A DNA stretch of 64,000 nt from Nostoc sp. FACHB-110 (GTDB lineage Bacteria > Cyanobacteriota > Cyanobacteriia > Cyanobacteriales > Nostocaceae), in the NCBI RefSeq assembly GCF_014697425.1, contig NZ_JACJRU010000035.1, forward strand, positions 16,459 to 80,458, read 5' to 3'. Of this stretch, positions 26,034 to 34,391 are shown in pieces (the first letter of the stretch is position 1; every line of letters starts with the position of its first letter). A program made the position numbers and the translations under genes. The notes beneath the pieces are model-generated. The model was not told the DNA's origin. It searched no databases and was given only the letters and a program-made list of their open reading frames with translations.

Positions 26034-26876
26034 ATGTTGGCTCAATTTCAGAGCTTATATCCCAACGGCAGTTTAATTTCCGAATTAGTAGACATTTTTC
26101 AAGGTAAATATATTGTTCGGGCTAGTGTCCAAATTGACGGTGTAACTCGTGCTACTGGTTTGGCCGCAGCCGACACCGTAGAAGCCGCCGAAGACCAAGC
26201 TAGAACTAGGGCTTTGATGGTTTTGGGCGTTACAAGTTCACCAGCAACCCAAGTTGAATCATCTCCCAAACCAACAATTGCAGTACAAGCAAATCCTGTG
26301 AGTAAAACAACAGTAGATGTTAATGAATCTACTTATGGGTCTAAAACAGATAGGGATTTGGAATTAGTGACAAGTAAAACAGAAATATCTTTCCCATCTA
26401 CTACTAGTAAGAATATTGAACCAGAATTATTGGCAATTGATACATTAAATACTAGTAATACTTACATTTCCTCCCCAAGCTTGAATTCTAGCTTACCTTT
26501 AACTCCAGAACCAGCATTTACTCACCATACAGATGATTTGGATATTGCCGTATCTCATCAACCAGAAACTCCAGCTTTTTCTGGGATGACTGCGAGTAAT
26601 GTCACTCCATTTACACCACGTAATTCTAGTTCTTCAGAAACTACAACCGCTCCCACAACTAGTAAAAGAAAAAAGAAAGCTGAAGCAGTAGATTTGTCTG
26701 ATATTATTGCCAAAACTGATGTAGAACTTCAACGTTTAGGTTGGACACCAGAACAAGGAAGAGAGCATTTAATTAAAACTTACAATAAAAGAGGGCGGAC
26801 TTTGCTGACTGAAGATGAATTGCAAAGTTTTCTCCAATATCTACAATCTCAACCTGATCCAATCGCCGGGTTTTAA
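26034..26876 (+). CDS. Conserved cyanobacterial protein, N-terminal small domain and C-terminal helical motif
   Basis: 280 aa. The first 65 residues (FQGKYIVRASVQIDGVTRAT, TVEAAEDQARTRALMVLG) form a beta-sheet-plus-helix unit that resembles the ends of Rad52-like or double-strand-RNA-type domains, but I cannot fix the family. A long Ser/Thr/Pro-rich linker (about 70-215) follows. The C-terminus (LQRLGWTPEQGREHLIKTYN, LLTEDELQSFLQYL) is a compact helical motif repeated in cyanobacterial proteins. Such architecture suggests nucleic-acid binding with a flexible linker; this is inference. Convergent with clpP. Confidence 0.7.
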   Translation: MLAQFQSLYPNGSLISELVDIFQGKYIVRASVQIDGVTRATGLAAADTVEAAEDQARTRALMVLGVTSSPATQVESSPKPTIAVQANPVSKTTVDVNESTYGSKTDRDLELVTSKTEISFPSTTSKNIEPELLAIDTLNTSNTYISSPSLNSSLPLTPEPAFTHHTDDLDIAVSHQPETPAFSGMTASNVTPFTPRNSSSSETTTAPTTSKRKKKAEAVDLSDIIAKTDVELQRLGWTPEQGREHLIKTYNKRGRTLLTEDELQSFLQYLQSQPDPIAGF

Positions 26877-26884
26877 TTAGTCAT

Positions 26885-26953
26885 TTATTAACCGAAGCAG
26901 AACTACTAGATTTTCTCAAATACTTGGAATCTTTAGCCACACCCTTAATTTAG
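26885..26953 (+). pseudogene. Vestigial second copy of the preceding C-terminal motif
   Basis: Nine bases after the stop of the 26034 gene, another frame reads LLTEAELLDFLKYLESLATP and two more residues, then a stop. It parallels LLTEDELQSFLQYL at the end of the intact gene. It has no start codon of its own, so it is a relic of a partial tandem duplication or of the original 3' end after a frameshift. Confidence 0.6.
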
Positions 26954-26979
26954 TAGGTTGGGCATAATACCCAGCCTAC
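26953..26979. terminator. Hairpin between convergent genes
   Basis: GTAGGTTGGG (26953-26962) pairs with CCCAGCCTAC (26970-26979), a 10-bp stem with one G-U pair and a 7-nt loop, followed by an A-rich stretch. It is a short relative of the element at 1-267 and may end transcription of the 26034 gene and of clpP. Confidence 0.65.
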
Positions 26980-26991
26980 AATAAAAAATAA

Positions 26992-27597
26992 CTACACCAC
27001 AGCCATTGGACGGCTACCCGCAGAGTGACGGTCAATTACTTGGTCAATCAAACCGTATTCTCTGGCTTCGTCGGGTGACATGAAGAAATCGCGTTCGGTG
27101 TCTTCTGCAATGCGCTCAATGGGCTGACCTGTGTGGTCTGCGAGAAAGTCGTTGAGTCGCTTCTTGTGATACAAAATTTCCCGCGCTTGAATTTCAATGT
27201 CGGTAGCTTGGCCTTGTGCGCCGCCTAAAGGTTGGTGAATCATAATCCGCGAATGGGGTAGACTCATCCGCTTACCTTTAGTACCAGCACTCAAAAGAAA
27301 AGCTCCCATACTTGCCGCTAATCCGGTACAAATGGTACAGACATCTGGACGGATATGCTTCATAGTGTCAAAAATACCCATACCAGCAGTTACCGAACCG
27401 CCGGGAGAGTTAATGTACATATAAATGTCTTTTTCTGGGTCTTCTGCATCCAAGAACAGCATTTGGGCAACTATTAAGTTAGCTAAGTTGCTGTCAATCT
27501 GTTGTCCCAAGAAGATGATACGCTCACGCAACAGCCGTGAGTAGATATCAAAGGCGCGTTCGCCTCGACCCGATTGTTCAATAACGATAGGAATCAT
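26992..27597 (-). CDS. clpP: ATP-dependent Clp protease proteolytic subunit
   Basis: 201 aa. Serine protease subunit forming a heptameric chamber with ClpX/ClpC ATPases. Catalytic triad S96 (GLAASMGAFLL), H121 (RIMIHQPLG) and D170 (EDTERDFFMS) is intact, so this is ClpP rather than the inactive ClpR. The C-terminal DEAREYGLIDQVIDRH is conserved. It stands alone without clpX or clpR; cyanobacteria have several clpP genes, and solitary genes correspond to the clpP1 type, though this cannot be settled here. Confidence 0.95.
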   Translation of the reverse strand: MIPIVIEQSGRGERAFDIYSRLLRERIIFLGQQIDSNLANLIVAQMLFLDAEDPEKDIYMYINSPGGSVTAGMGIFDTMKHIRPDVCTICTGLAASMGAFLLSAGTKGKRMSLPHSRIMIHQPLGGAQGQATDIEIQAREILYHKKRLNDFLADHTGQPIERIAEDTERDFFMSPDEAREYGLIDQVIDRHSAGSRPMAVV

Positions 27598-28034
27598 GCA
27601 GCGTTCTTGTAGCTAAATTACATCTATTTTATCGATTTTGATTTTAGCGATGACAACGGCTAATGGCGGTTTTCACCCCTAAAATGGCGAATTAACTCTT
27701 GAAGAAGGCAGATGTTAATCATTATTTACAGGCACTTTTAATCAAGAGCAGCGTCTAAGGAATTGTCTTTATTTGCTGAGGGCGGTCAACTAAACATATC
27801 TGACACGCTGACTCAGGCAATTAAGGAATGCTACACCATCTTAGTAGCTTGGCTGTCAGACTGCTGAAACAATATCCTAAAACGTGGATTTTGTCAGTAA
27901 CTGAGAACTTTGCAATTTATTGAATAAGTTCAGGGCATTTGTCCAGCTAACCCCACATTCGGAAACTTATGGCTTTGGGGTGTATTTAAAAAACGGATTT
28001 CATTTGCAGTGCTATCACTTGAGGGAGACCTGCC
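27598..28034. other. Intergenic, no gene recognised
   Basis: About 440 bp upstream of divergent clpP and the 53-aa ORF. No repeat family or known RNA motif is seen. It is of moderate GC. Confidence 0.45.
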
Positions 28035-28196
28035 ATGCTAGAAAAACTTGTGCAAGCCGCCATCATTACTTTCTTGCTTCATCTGATAGCAGGAATTAAT
28101 CCTCATACAAAAATTCAAGCTAACGTCAAAGCACCCACACCAGAAACTTCAACAACACTCATCAGTTTTCTGTGGCGTTCTTTGCCTGAGCGTTAA
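28035..28196 (+). CDS. Small hypothetical protein (53 aa)
   Basis: 53 codons, ATG preceded by GGGAGA at six bases' distance. The N-terminal half is hydrophobic (LVQAAIITFLLHLIAGI), compatible with a short membrane helix, and the rest is Thr/Pro-containing and ends in SFLWRSLPER. No family known. The good ribosome-binding site and position between clpP and the DUF255 gene support a real gene, but no homologue can be checked. Confidence 0.5.
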   Translation: MLEKLVQAAIITFLLHLIAGINPHTKIQANVKAPTPETSTTLISFLWRSLPER

Positions 28197-28367
28197 GCAG
28201 TCCCAATGAAACTGATTTCACCAGCCTTGTGTGAAAGAACAGCTAGTATCTTTACTCAGCACTTTCAAGACTGTTTTTGGTTGAGTTTTGTTTAGGTGTG
28301 TATCTCGCTTAATGCTTGAAGAATGTAGACTGGGCAAAGAAGGCATCTATCCTCACACAACAAGCTC

Positions 28368-30425
28368 ATGACTAATCGCCTTGCCCAAGCCAAGAGTCTC
28401 TACCTGCGTAAACACGCCGAAAATCCGATTGATTGGTGGCCTTGGTGTGATGAAGCTCTCACCACTGCTAAGGCAGAAAATAAACCTATCTTTCTTTCCA
28501 TTGGTTACTCTAGTTGCCACTGGTGTACTGTGATGGAAGGTGAGGCTTTTTCTAATGCTGCGATCGCAGATTACATGAATGCCAATTTTCTGCCTATAAA
28601 AGTAGACAGAGAAGAACGCCCAGACATCGACAGCATTTATATGCAGGCATTACAGATGATGACTGGTCAAGGTGGTTGGCCGTTAAATGCCTTTCTTTCT
28701 CCGGAAGATTTGGTTCCTTTTTACGCTGGGACTTATTTTCCGGTTGATCCCCGCTACGGCCGTCCTGGTTTTTTACAAGTTCTGCAAGCTTTACGGCGCT
28801 ACTATGACACCGAAAAAGAGGAACTGCGCCAACGCAAAGCAGTAATTTTAGACTCGCTCCTCACCTCTGCAATCTTGCAAAATGATGATCCCCAACCAGT
28901 TGCAGAAAATGAATTACTAGGTAAAGGTTGGGAAACTAGCACGGGGATCATTACTGCTAATCAATACGGTAACAGTTTCCCGATGATGCCTTATGCTGAA
29001 TTAGCACTGCGGGGAAATCGGTTGAATTTGCCATCTCGCTATGATGGTCAGCAAATTTGTACTCAACGCGGACTAGATTTAGCCCTGGGTGGAATTTATG
29101 ATCATGTAGGTGGCGGCTTTCATCGCTATACAGTTGATCCCACCTGGACAGTGCCTCACTTTGAAAAGATGCTGTATGACAATGGGCAAATTGTCGAGTA
29201 TCTAGCAAATTTATGGAGTGCGGGTATTCAAGAACCGGCTTTTGCTAGGGCTGTGGCGGGAACTGTACAATGGCTGCAACGCGAAATGATTGCCCCGGAA
29301 GGCTACTTTTACGCGGCTCAAGATGCAGATAGTTTCATTAATTCTGATGCAGTCGAGCCAGAAGAAGGGGCTTTTTATGTGTGGAGTTACAGCGAACTCG
29401 CACAGTTATTAACACCAGAAGAATTAAACCTATTACAACAAGAGTTTACAGTTAGTCCTCAAGGCAACTTTGAAGGGTTGAATGTATTGCAAAGGCGTAA
29501 CCCTGGGGAATTGAGTCCAGAAATAGAAACAGCATTAGCAAAATTATTTACAGCGCGTTATGGTGATGCACCAGAATCATTAAAGACTTTTCCCCCAGCC
29601 CGGAATAATCAAGAAGCCAAAACCCATAATTGGCCGGGGCGTATTCCCTCGGTGACGGATACAAAAATGATTGTGGCTTGGAATAGTTTGATGATTTCTG
29701 GGTTAGCTAGAGCAGGTGGGGTCTTTCAATCACCTTTGTATTTGGAACTAGCCGCACAAGCCGCTAATTTTATTTGGGAAAATCAGTTTGTCAATGGACG
29801 TTTCCACCGACTCAATTATCAAGGTGAAGCGACAGTTTTAGCGCAGTCTGAAGACTACGCCTTTTTTATTAAAGCGTTACTGGATTTGCAAGCTTGTAGC
29901 CCAGAGGATAAACAATGGTTGGAAAAAGCGATCGCTATCCAAGAAGAATTCGACGAATTTCTCTGGAGTGTAGAACTAGGAGGATATTTTAACACATCTA
30001 GCGATGCTAGTCAGGAATTAATTGTCCGTGAACGCAGCTATGCGGATAATGCTACACCTTCAGCTAACGGAGTAGCGATCGCAAATCTTGTCAGGTTATC
30101 ACTACTCACCGATAATCTGCACTATCTCGATTTATCAGAGCAAGGTTTAAAAGCCTTCCGAAGTATCATGGCTAGTCATCCTCAAGCTTGCCCTAGCTTA
30201 TTCACCGCTTTGGATTGGTATCGTAACTCTACCCTAATTCGCAGCACCACTGAGCAAATTCAAGCTCTCATTCCTCAATATTTGCCAGTAGCAGCGTTTT
30301 CTGTCGTTTCTAACCTCCCACAAGGCAGTATCGCCTTAGTTTGCCAAGGTTTAAAATGTCTTGCACCAGCCACCAGCATTGAGCAAATGTTACAGCAAGT
30401 GCAGCAAAGTCAAACGAGAGGATGA
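28368..30425 (+). CDS. Thioredoxin-domain protein DUF255 (YyaL/SPATA20 type)
   Basis: 685 aa. The N-terminal thioredoxin-like domain starts with NPIDWWPWCDEAL and carries the CHWC motif at residues 50-53 (SIGYSSCHWCTVMEGEAF), followed by PIKVDREERPDID and GGWPLNAFLSP. The large C-terminal part has the (alpha/alpha)6-type fold of the family (DHVGGGFHRYTVDPTWTVPH, KMIVAWNSLMISGLARAG). Enzymatic role is not established. It begins 172 bp after the 53-aa ORF. Intact and full length. Confidence 0.93.
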   Translation: MTNRLAQAKSLYLRKHAENPIDWWPWCDEALTTAKAENKPIFLSIGYSSCHWCTVMEGEAFSNAAIADYMNANFLPIKVDREERPDIDSIYMQALQMMTGQGGWPLNAFLSPEDLVPFYAGTYFPVDPRYGRPGFLQVLQALRRYYDTEKEELRQRKAVILDSLLTSAILQNDDPQPVAENELLGKGWETSTGIITANQYGNSFPMMPYAELALRGNRLNLPSRYDGQQICTQRGLDLALGGIYDHVGGGFHRYTVDPTWTVPHFEKMLYDNGQIVEYLANLWSAGIQEPAFARAVAGTVQWLQREMIAPEGYFYAAQDADSFINSDAVEPEEGAFYVWSYSELAQLLTPEELNLLQQEFTVSPQGNFEGLNVLQRRNPGELSPEIETALAKLFTARYGDAPESLKTFPPARNNQEAKTHNWPGRIPSVTDTKMIVAWNSLMISGLARAGGVFQSPLYLELAAQAANFIWENQFVNGRFHRLNYQGEATVLAQSEDYAFFIKALLDLQACSPEDKQWLEKAIAIQEEFDEFLWSVELGGYFNTSSDASQELIVRERSYADNATPSANGVAIANLVRLSLLTDNLHYLDLSEQGLKAFRSIMASHPQACPSLFTALDWYRNSTLIRSTTEQIQALIPQYLPVAAFSVVSNLPQGSIALVCQGLKCLAPATSIEQMLQQVQQSQTRG

Positions 30426-30483
30426 TTCTTTTTAGGAAGCAGAAAACTGATAAAGTCCATCTACTAAATCAAGCAAAATAGCA

Positions 30484-30708
30484 ATGAAAACCGAACAAGA
30501 AAGAAAAGAAATAATTGAATCTATCAATGTGTTGTTAAACCAAGCTTATGACAGTGTGTTAGATGAAATCCTCACGTATTTACAAAGAATAGATGATATG
30601 GAAGATGAAGAAGATTTACAAGCTATTAAGGAAGCTAGAGAAGATAGACGCATCAATGGTACTGTTTCTTGGAATGAATATCAAGGATATAACAAAGAAA
30701 CGGCTTAA
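30484..30708 (+). CDS. Antitoxin-like protein upstream of a broken RelE gene
   Basis: 74 aa, acidic and helical (EIIESINVLLNQAYDSVLDEI), with a C-terminal segment (REDRRINGTVSWNEYQGYNK) like RelB-type antitoxins that thread into a RelE toxin. The stop TAA shares its A with the ATG of the toxin gene, a typical translational coupling. The toxin downstream is frameshifted, so this antitoxin is now without an active local partner. Confidence 0.75.
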   Translation: MKTEQERKEIIESINVLLNQAYDSVLDEILTYLQRIDDMEDEEDLQAIKEAREDRRINGTVSWNEYQGYNKETA

Positions 30709-30970
30709 TGTATCAAGTTGAATTAACCAAGGGTGCGCTAAAACAACTAAATAAACTACCCAAGAATATTAAAGAACGCATCGATGCTAAAATTCTAGAT
30801 TTGGCTATAGAAACGCGTCCAAATGGAGTTAAAAAATTCAAGGTGATGACAATTCTTATCGGATTCGAGTAGGAGATTACCGCATCATTTATGAAATCTA
30901 TGATGATATTTTACTAATAACTGTAATTAGAATAGGGCATAGAAGTAAAATTTATAAAGACGAAATCTGA
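30708..30970 (+). pseudogene. RelE-type toxin, frameshifted
   Basis: The first frame gives VELTKGALKQLNKLPKNIKE up to a stop at 30870-30872 (54 aa). From about 30845 another frame continues the family sequence: DDNSYRIRVGDYRIIYEIYD, then VIRIGHRSKIYKDEI and a stop at 30968-30970. Joining both needs one extra base near caaggtgatgac at 30839-30850, so a single-base deletion has split an otherwise complete toxin of about 87 residues. A sequencing error is the alternative explanation. Confidence 0.85.
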
Positions 30971-30978
30971 CAAATAAC

Positions 30979-31069
30979 AGGACTTACGCAAAATCATGAA
31001 AAAAAGAACCGCAAAGAGCGCAAAGGACACGAAGTTAAGAGAATTTGAGAGGGTTCTTGCGTAAGTCCT
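30979..31069. mobile_element. Small inverted-repeat element (about 91 bp)
   Basis: AGGACTTACGCAA (30979-30991) is inverted exactly at 31057-31069 (TTGCGTAAGTCCT). The interior (gaaccgcaaagagcgcaaag) is related to other dispersed CGCAAAG repeats of the window. A solo end is at 11762. It resembles a MITE or extragenic palindrome, too small to code. Confidence 0.7.
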
Positions 31070-31144
31070 AAAATAAAAAAAATCTGGCGTTGCATAAATG
31101 CAGGATGAATTAAGCCTTTTCAGCAAGGTTAACTATCGATTTTT

Positions 31145-31178
31145 CTCGTCTTTGCGTCTTTGCGCCTTTGCGCGAAAC
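31145..31178. repeat. CTTTGCG repeat
   Basis: Tandem ctttgcgtctttgcgcctttgcgcg. The reverse complement occurs at 46040-46064 and 50718-50743, and a variant at 47249-47301. Confidence 0.7.
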
Positions 31179-31268
31179 AAAAAACATCCCTCTAATTATC
31201 AACGCCACAAATCTCAGGTCTAGAGACAAAATTCAGGTGTGGTGCAAAATAGGGACATAGAAACACAA

Positions 31269-31856
31269 ATGACTCAGCACTCAGCACTTTTATCTGCCAT
31301 TGTATTGGCTGGCGGTAAAAGTTCACGGATGGGACAGGATAAAGCTTTGCTGACGGTTGAAGGTGTGCCTTTATTACAGCGAGTTTGTCAGATTGCGGCG
31401 GCTTGTGCTGAGACTGTTTTTATTGTCACTCCTTGGCCGGAACGCTATCAACATTTAACACTGCCTCGTTGTCAGTTTATTTTAGAAGCGCCTGTAAATC
31501 ATGGGCCGTTGGTGGGGTTTGCCCAAGGACTTGCACAGGTGCAAACTGATTGGGTGCTGTTACTTGCTTGCGATTTACCAAAGTTGCAGGTTGAGGTGTT
31601 GCAAGGATGGGTGGCGCAACTTGATAATGTAGGGGAAGATGCGATCGCCGCTTTAGCTCATCATCCTAAAGGCTGGGAACCTCTGTGCGGTTTTTATCGC
31701 CGTCAGTGTTTGCCGCAACTACTAGATTTTATCAACCAAGGCGGGCGATCGTTTCAGCAGTGGCTGAAGTTGCATCCTATACAATTTTTGTCCGTCCCAA
31801 CTGAAGAAATCTTGTTTAACTGTAATACCCCAGAAGATTGGGCATTAATCAAATAA
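31269..31856 (+). CDS. mobA: Molybdenum cofactor guanylyltransferase
   Basis: About 195 aa from the ATG at 31269. Transfers GMP from GTP to molybdopterin cofactor. The nucleotide-binding LAGGKSSRMGQDKA is near residues 13-26; VLLLACDLPKLQ holds the metal-binding Asp; NCNTPEDWALIK is the typical end. The N-terminus MTQHSALLSAIVL is partly encoded by ACTCAGC repeat units, and an upstream in-frame GTG at 31239 would add ten more unlike residues. No other molybdenum gene is in the window. Confidence 0.92.
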   Translation: MTQHSALLSAIVLAGGKSSRMGQDKALLTVEGVPLLQRVCQIAAACAETVFIVTPWPERYQHLTLPRCQFILEAPVNHGPLVGFAQGLAQVQTDWVLLLACDLPKLQVEVLQGWVAQLDNVGEDAIAALAHHPKGWEPLCGFYRRQCLPQLLDFINQGGRSFQQWLKLHPIQFLSVPTEEILFNCNTPEDWALIK

Positions 31857-32076
31857 AAACATCCTTTTATCTAGCAAATAACCCAAAATTAAAATATAGC
31901 TGTAGTCACTTCTGACTCCTAAACTCTGTTGATAAAAATGTAATAAACAATACATTTTTCTGGTAAATATTAGTCATTCCAAGTCAGCATATCAGCATAA
32001 TCAATCTTTGAAGGGTTGCTGTATCGTTCACGTTTTGTTACAAAAGTACAAAGAACTTCTAGAGACCCATAACCAA

Positions 32077-32871
32077 ATGTTCGGCGGACTAACTGGTTTA
32101 CAAGATCCTAAAGGCACTGACTGGGGTGAGCGAATGCTCAACACAGTCGCCAGCCAAACGATTCGCCATTTGTTTACTCAAAGCGAGTCAGTAGAAGTCT
32201 TTGTACGCTGCTATCCCTCCAGCAAGTTGTTGCAAGGCAGCATTGATAGCTTCAAAATGAGTGGTCGTGGCTTAGTCATCCGTAGAGATTTTGCGGTAGA
32301 GGAGATGTCTTTTGAGACGGATGCGGTGGCGATAGATTTTGGCGCGGTATTAAGTGGCAAGTTAAATCTCAAGCAACCTACCCAGGCGATCGCTCAAGTA
32401 GTATTATCCGAAGCAGGTATTAACCAAGCCTTCAAAGCAGAACTGGTAAAAAAACGTCTAGTTAACCTTGATGTACCCACCTTGACAGCATTATCTGACG
32501 GTAAGCCAGTTTCCTTTCCCGAAGTTCAGGTAAAATTATTGCCAGGAAATCGTCTGCAAATCGCCGCCAAAGCCGATTTGAATAATGGCGAACTGATCCC
32601 CGTAAATATGACAGTTTCCATCGCTGTAGAACGGCGGCGACGGATTTCATTTCAAGACCCACAAATTGACCTTGAGCAAGTGCCAGAAGCGCAAAAAGCC
32701 ACTTCCCAAACCCTGAGCAAAGCACTAGCAGAAATTTTAGATAATATGGTCGATTTAGATCGCTTTGACCTTGATGGAGTCAAAATGCGCCTTAACCGTT
32801 TAGAAACTGAAGGGCAAAAATTAATTTTCAGTGGATATGCGGAGATTGAACGCATTCCTCGTAGTTCTTAA
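32077..32871 (+). CDS. DUF2993 (LmeA-like) lipid-binding family protein
   Basis: About 264 aa from the ATG at 32077 (MFGGLTGLQ); the open frame runs back to a possible start at 32008. DUF2993 features: SVEVFVRCYPSSKLLQGSID, SGRGLVIRRDFAVEEMSFET, then VALSEAG-like IAQVVLSEAGINQAFKAELV. The fold is related to mycobacterial LmeA and to tubular lipid-binding proteins. Cyanobacterial members are of unknown function; no signal peptide is obvious here. Single gene, 100 bp before sat. Confidence 0.85.
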   Translation: MFGGLTGLQDPKGTDWGERMLNTVASQTIRHLFTQSESVEVFVRCYPSSKLLQGSIDSFKMSGRGLVIRRDFAVEEMSFETDAVAIDFGAVLSGKLNLKQPTQAIAQVVLSEAGINQAFKAELVKKRLVNLDVPTLTALSDGKPVSFPEVQVKLLPGNRLQIAAKADLNNGELIPVNMTVSIAVERRRRISFQDPQIDLEQVPEAQKATSQTLSKALAEILDNMVDLDRFDLDGVKMRLNRLETEGQKLIFSGYAEIERIPRSS

Positions 32872-32994
32872 TCTTGAAATATTTTTTATCCCCACTGCCT
32901 AAGTTAGACACATTTTCTCAAGTATTTTTTCTTTCCGTACCAGCATTTTGATAAGTTAGTTAGTACATAGTTTGCAACAATTACATTCAATCGA

Positions 32995-33001
32995 AGAGGG
33001 G
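32995..33001 (+). promoter_or_regulatory. Shine-Dalgarno AGAGGGG deciding a TTG start for sat
   Basis: AGAGGGG lies six bases before TTG at 33008, which would start LSHHQDAIAPHGG in the family-like position. The alternative TTG at 32972 lacks such a motif. Confidence 0.65.
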
Positions 33002-33007
33002 ATTAAG

Positions 33008-34192
33008 TTGAGTCACCATCAAGATGCCATTGCGCCGCACGGTGGACAGTTAATTAATCGCATTGCCACGCCTGAACAAAGAGCAGAATTTCTCTCGAAG
33101 GCGGATTTTTTACCACGCGTGCAACTAGATGAGCGTGCAGTTTCAGATGTAGAAATGATTGCTATCGGTGCTTTTAGTCCACTCACTGGTTTTATGAACC
33201 AGTCAGACTATGATCTCGTCGTCACTCAAATGCGTCTGGCTAACGGTCTGGTGTGGTCAATCCCGATTACACTTTCGGTAACAGAGGAAGTTGCTGCACC
33301 TCTTATAGAAGGCGATTACATCCGTCTTGATAACCCCCAAGGTGATTTCATTGCTGTTTTGCAACTAACCCAAAAATATCACTACGACAAAACCCGCGAA
33401 GCTATTAATGTTTACCGCACCGATGACGCAAAACATCCGGGGATAAAGGTACTTTATAACCAAGGTTCGGTTCATCTTGCTGGTGATATCTGGTTACTCC
33501 AACGAGAAGATCATCCCCATTTCCCCAAATACCAAATTGATCCCGTCGCATCACGCCAGTTATTCAAAGAAAAAGGCTGGAAAACAATTGTTGGTTTTCA
33601 AACTCGCAACCCTATCCACCGCGCCCATGAATATATTCAAAAGTGCGCTTTAGAAACTGTGGATGGGCTGTTTTTACATCCCTTAGTTGGCGCGACCAAA
33701 GAAGATGATATCGCAGCTGATGTGCGGATGCGCTGCTATGAAATTTTGTTAGAACATTACTACCCCTTAGACCGGGTGATTTTAGCAATTAACCCAGCTG
33801 CAATGCGTTATGCAGGCCCGCGTGAAGCAATTTTCCATGCTTTAGTTCGCAAAAACTACGGCTGCACTCACTTCATTGTTGGACGGGATCATGCAGGCGT
33901 TGGCGACTACTACGGTACTTATGATGCTCAATACATCTTTGATGAATTTGAGCCTAGCGAAATCGGTATTGTCCCGATGAAGTTTGAACACGCGTTCTAT
34001 TGCACGCGTACCAAGCAAATGGCCACAACTAAAACCAGTCCCAGCCGTCCAGAAGAACGGATTCACCTATCAGGAACAAAAGTCAGAGAAATGCTACGGC
34101 GCGGTGAATTACCCCCACCAGAATTCTCTCGCCCTGAAGTTGCAGCCGAATTGGCCCGGGCGATGCGAGTTCCAGTTCCAGCATTGACTTAA
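33008..34192 (+). CDS. sat: Sulfate adenylyltransferase (ATP sulfurylase)
   Basis: About 394 aa, starting with TTG at 33008 after a good ribosome-binding site. Activates sulfate with ATP to adenylyl sulfate, first step of sulfur assimilation. Motifs: FSPLTGFMNQSDYD, the active-site FQTRNPIHRAHEYIQ, GATKEDDIAADVRMRCYE, and the FIVGRDHAGVGDYYGTYDAQ stretch. C-terminal LSGTKVREMLRRGELPPPE is typical. No fused APS kinase domain. Followed by a hairpin at 34203-34239. Confidence 0.95.
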   Translation: MSHHQDAIAPHGGQLINRIATPEQRAEFLSKADFLPRVQLDERAVSDVEMIAIGAFSPLTGFMNQSDYDLVVTQMRLANGLVWSIPITLSVTEEVAAPLIEGDYIRLDNPQGDFIAVLQLTQKYHYDKTREAINVYRTDDAKHPGIKVLYNQGSVHLAGDIWLLQREDHPHFPKYQIDPVASRQLFKEKGWKTIVGFQTRNPIHRAHEYIQKCALETVDGLFLHPLVGATKEDDIAADVRMRCYEILLEHYYPLDRVILAINPAAMRYAGPREAIFHALVRKNYGCTHFIVGRDHAGVGDYYGTYDAQYIFDEFEPSEIGIVPMKFEHAFYCTRTKQMATTKTSPSRPEERIHLSGTKVREMLRRGELPPPEFSRPEVAAELARAMRVPVPALT

Positions 34193-34202
34193 ACAAGATA
34201 TG

Positions 34203-34239
34203 GAGACAAGGGATCTGGGGAGTTCTTTCCCCATGTCTC
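34203..34239 (+). terminator. Hairpin after sat
   Basis: GAGACA...GGGG pairs with CCCC.TGTCTC (34203-34208 with 34234-34239, plus the inner G and C runs), 11 bp after the sat stop. No long T run follows. Confidence 0.5.
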
Positions 34240-34391
34240 TAAATCTCTATCTTGATTGCACCTAAAAGTTTTGGTGGATTAATTATTGCTTGCTCGAGTT
34301 GGTGAAATGATAATAGTAAAAACTTAACTTTACACTGAGACTTCAGCCCTTTAAGCTGTTAGCTGACAGGCTGAGGACTGATGTCTAACTT

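Noticed and set aside
28020..28040. Sequence gggagacctgcc like the end of a cobalamin riboswitch
   Set aside because: The other conserved parts of the riboswitch are missing upstream; the purine run serves better as a ribosome-binding site.
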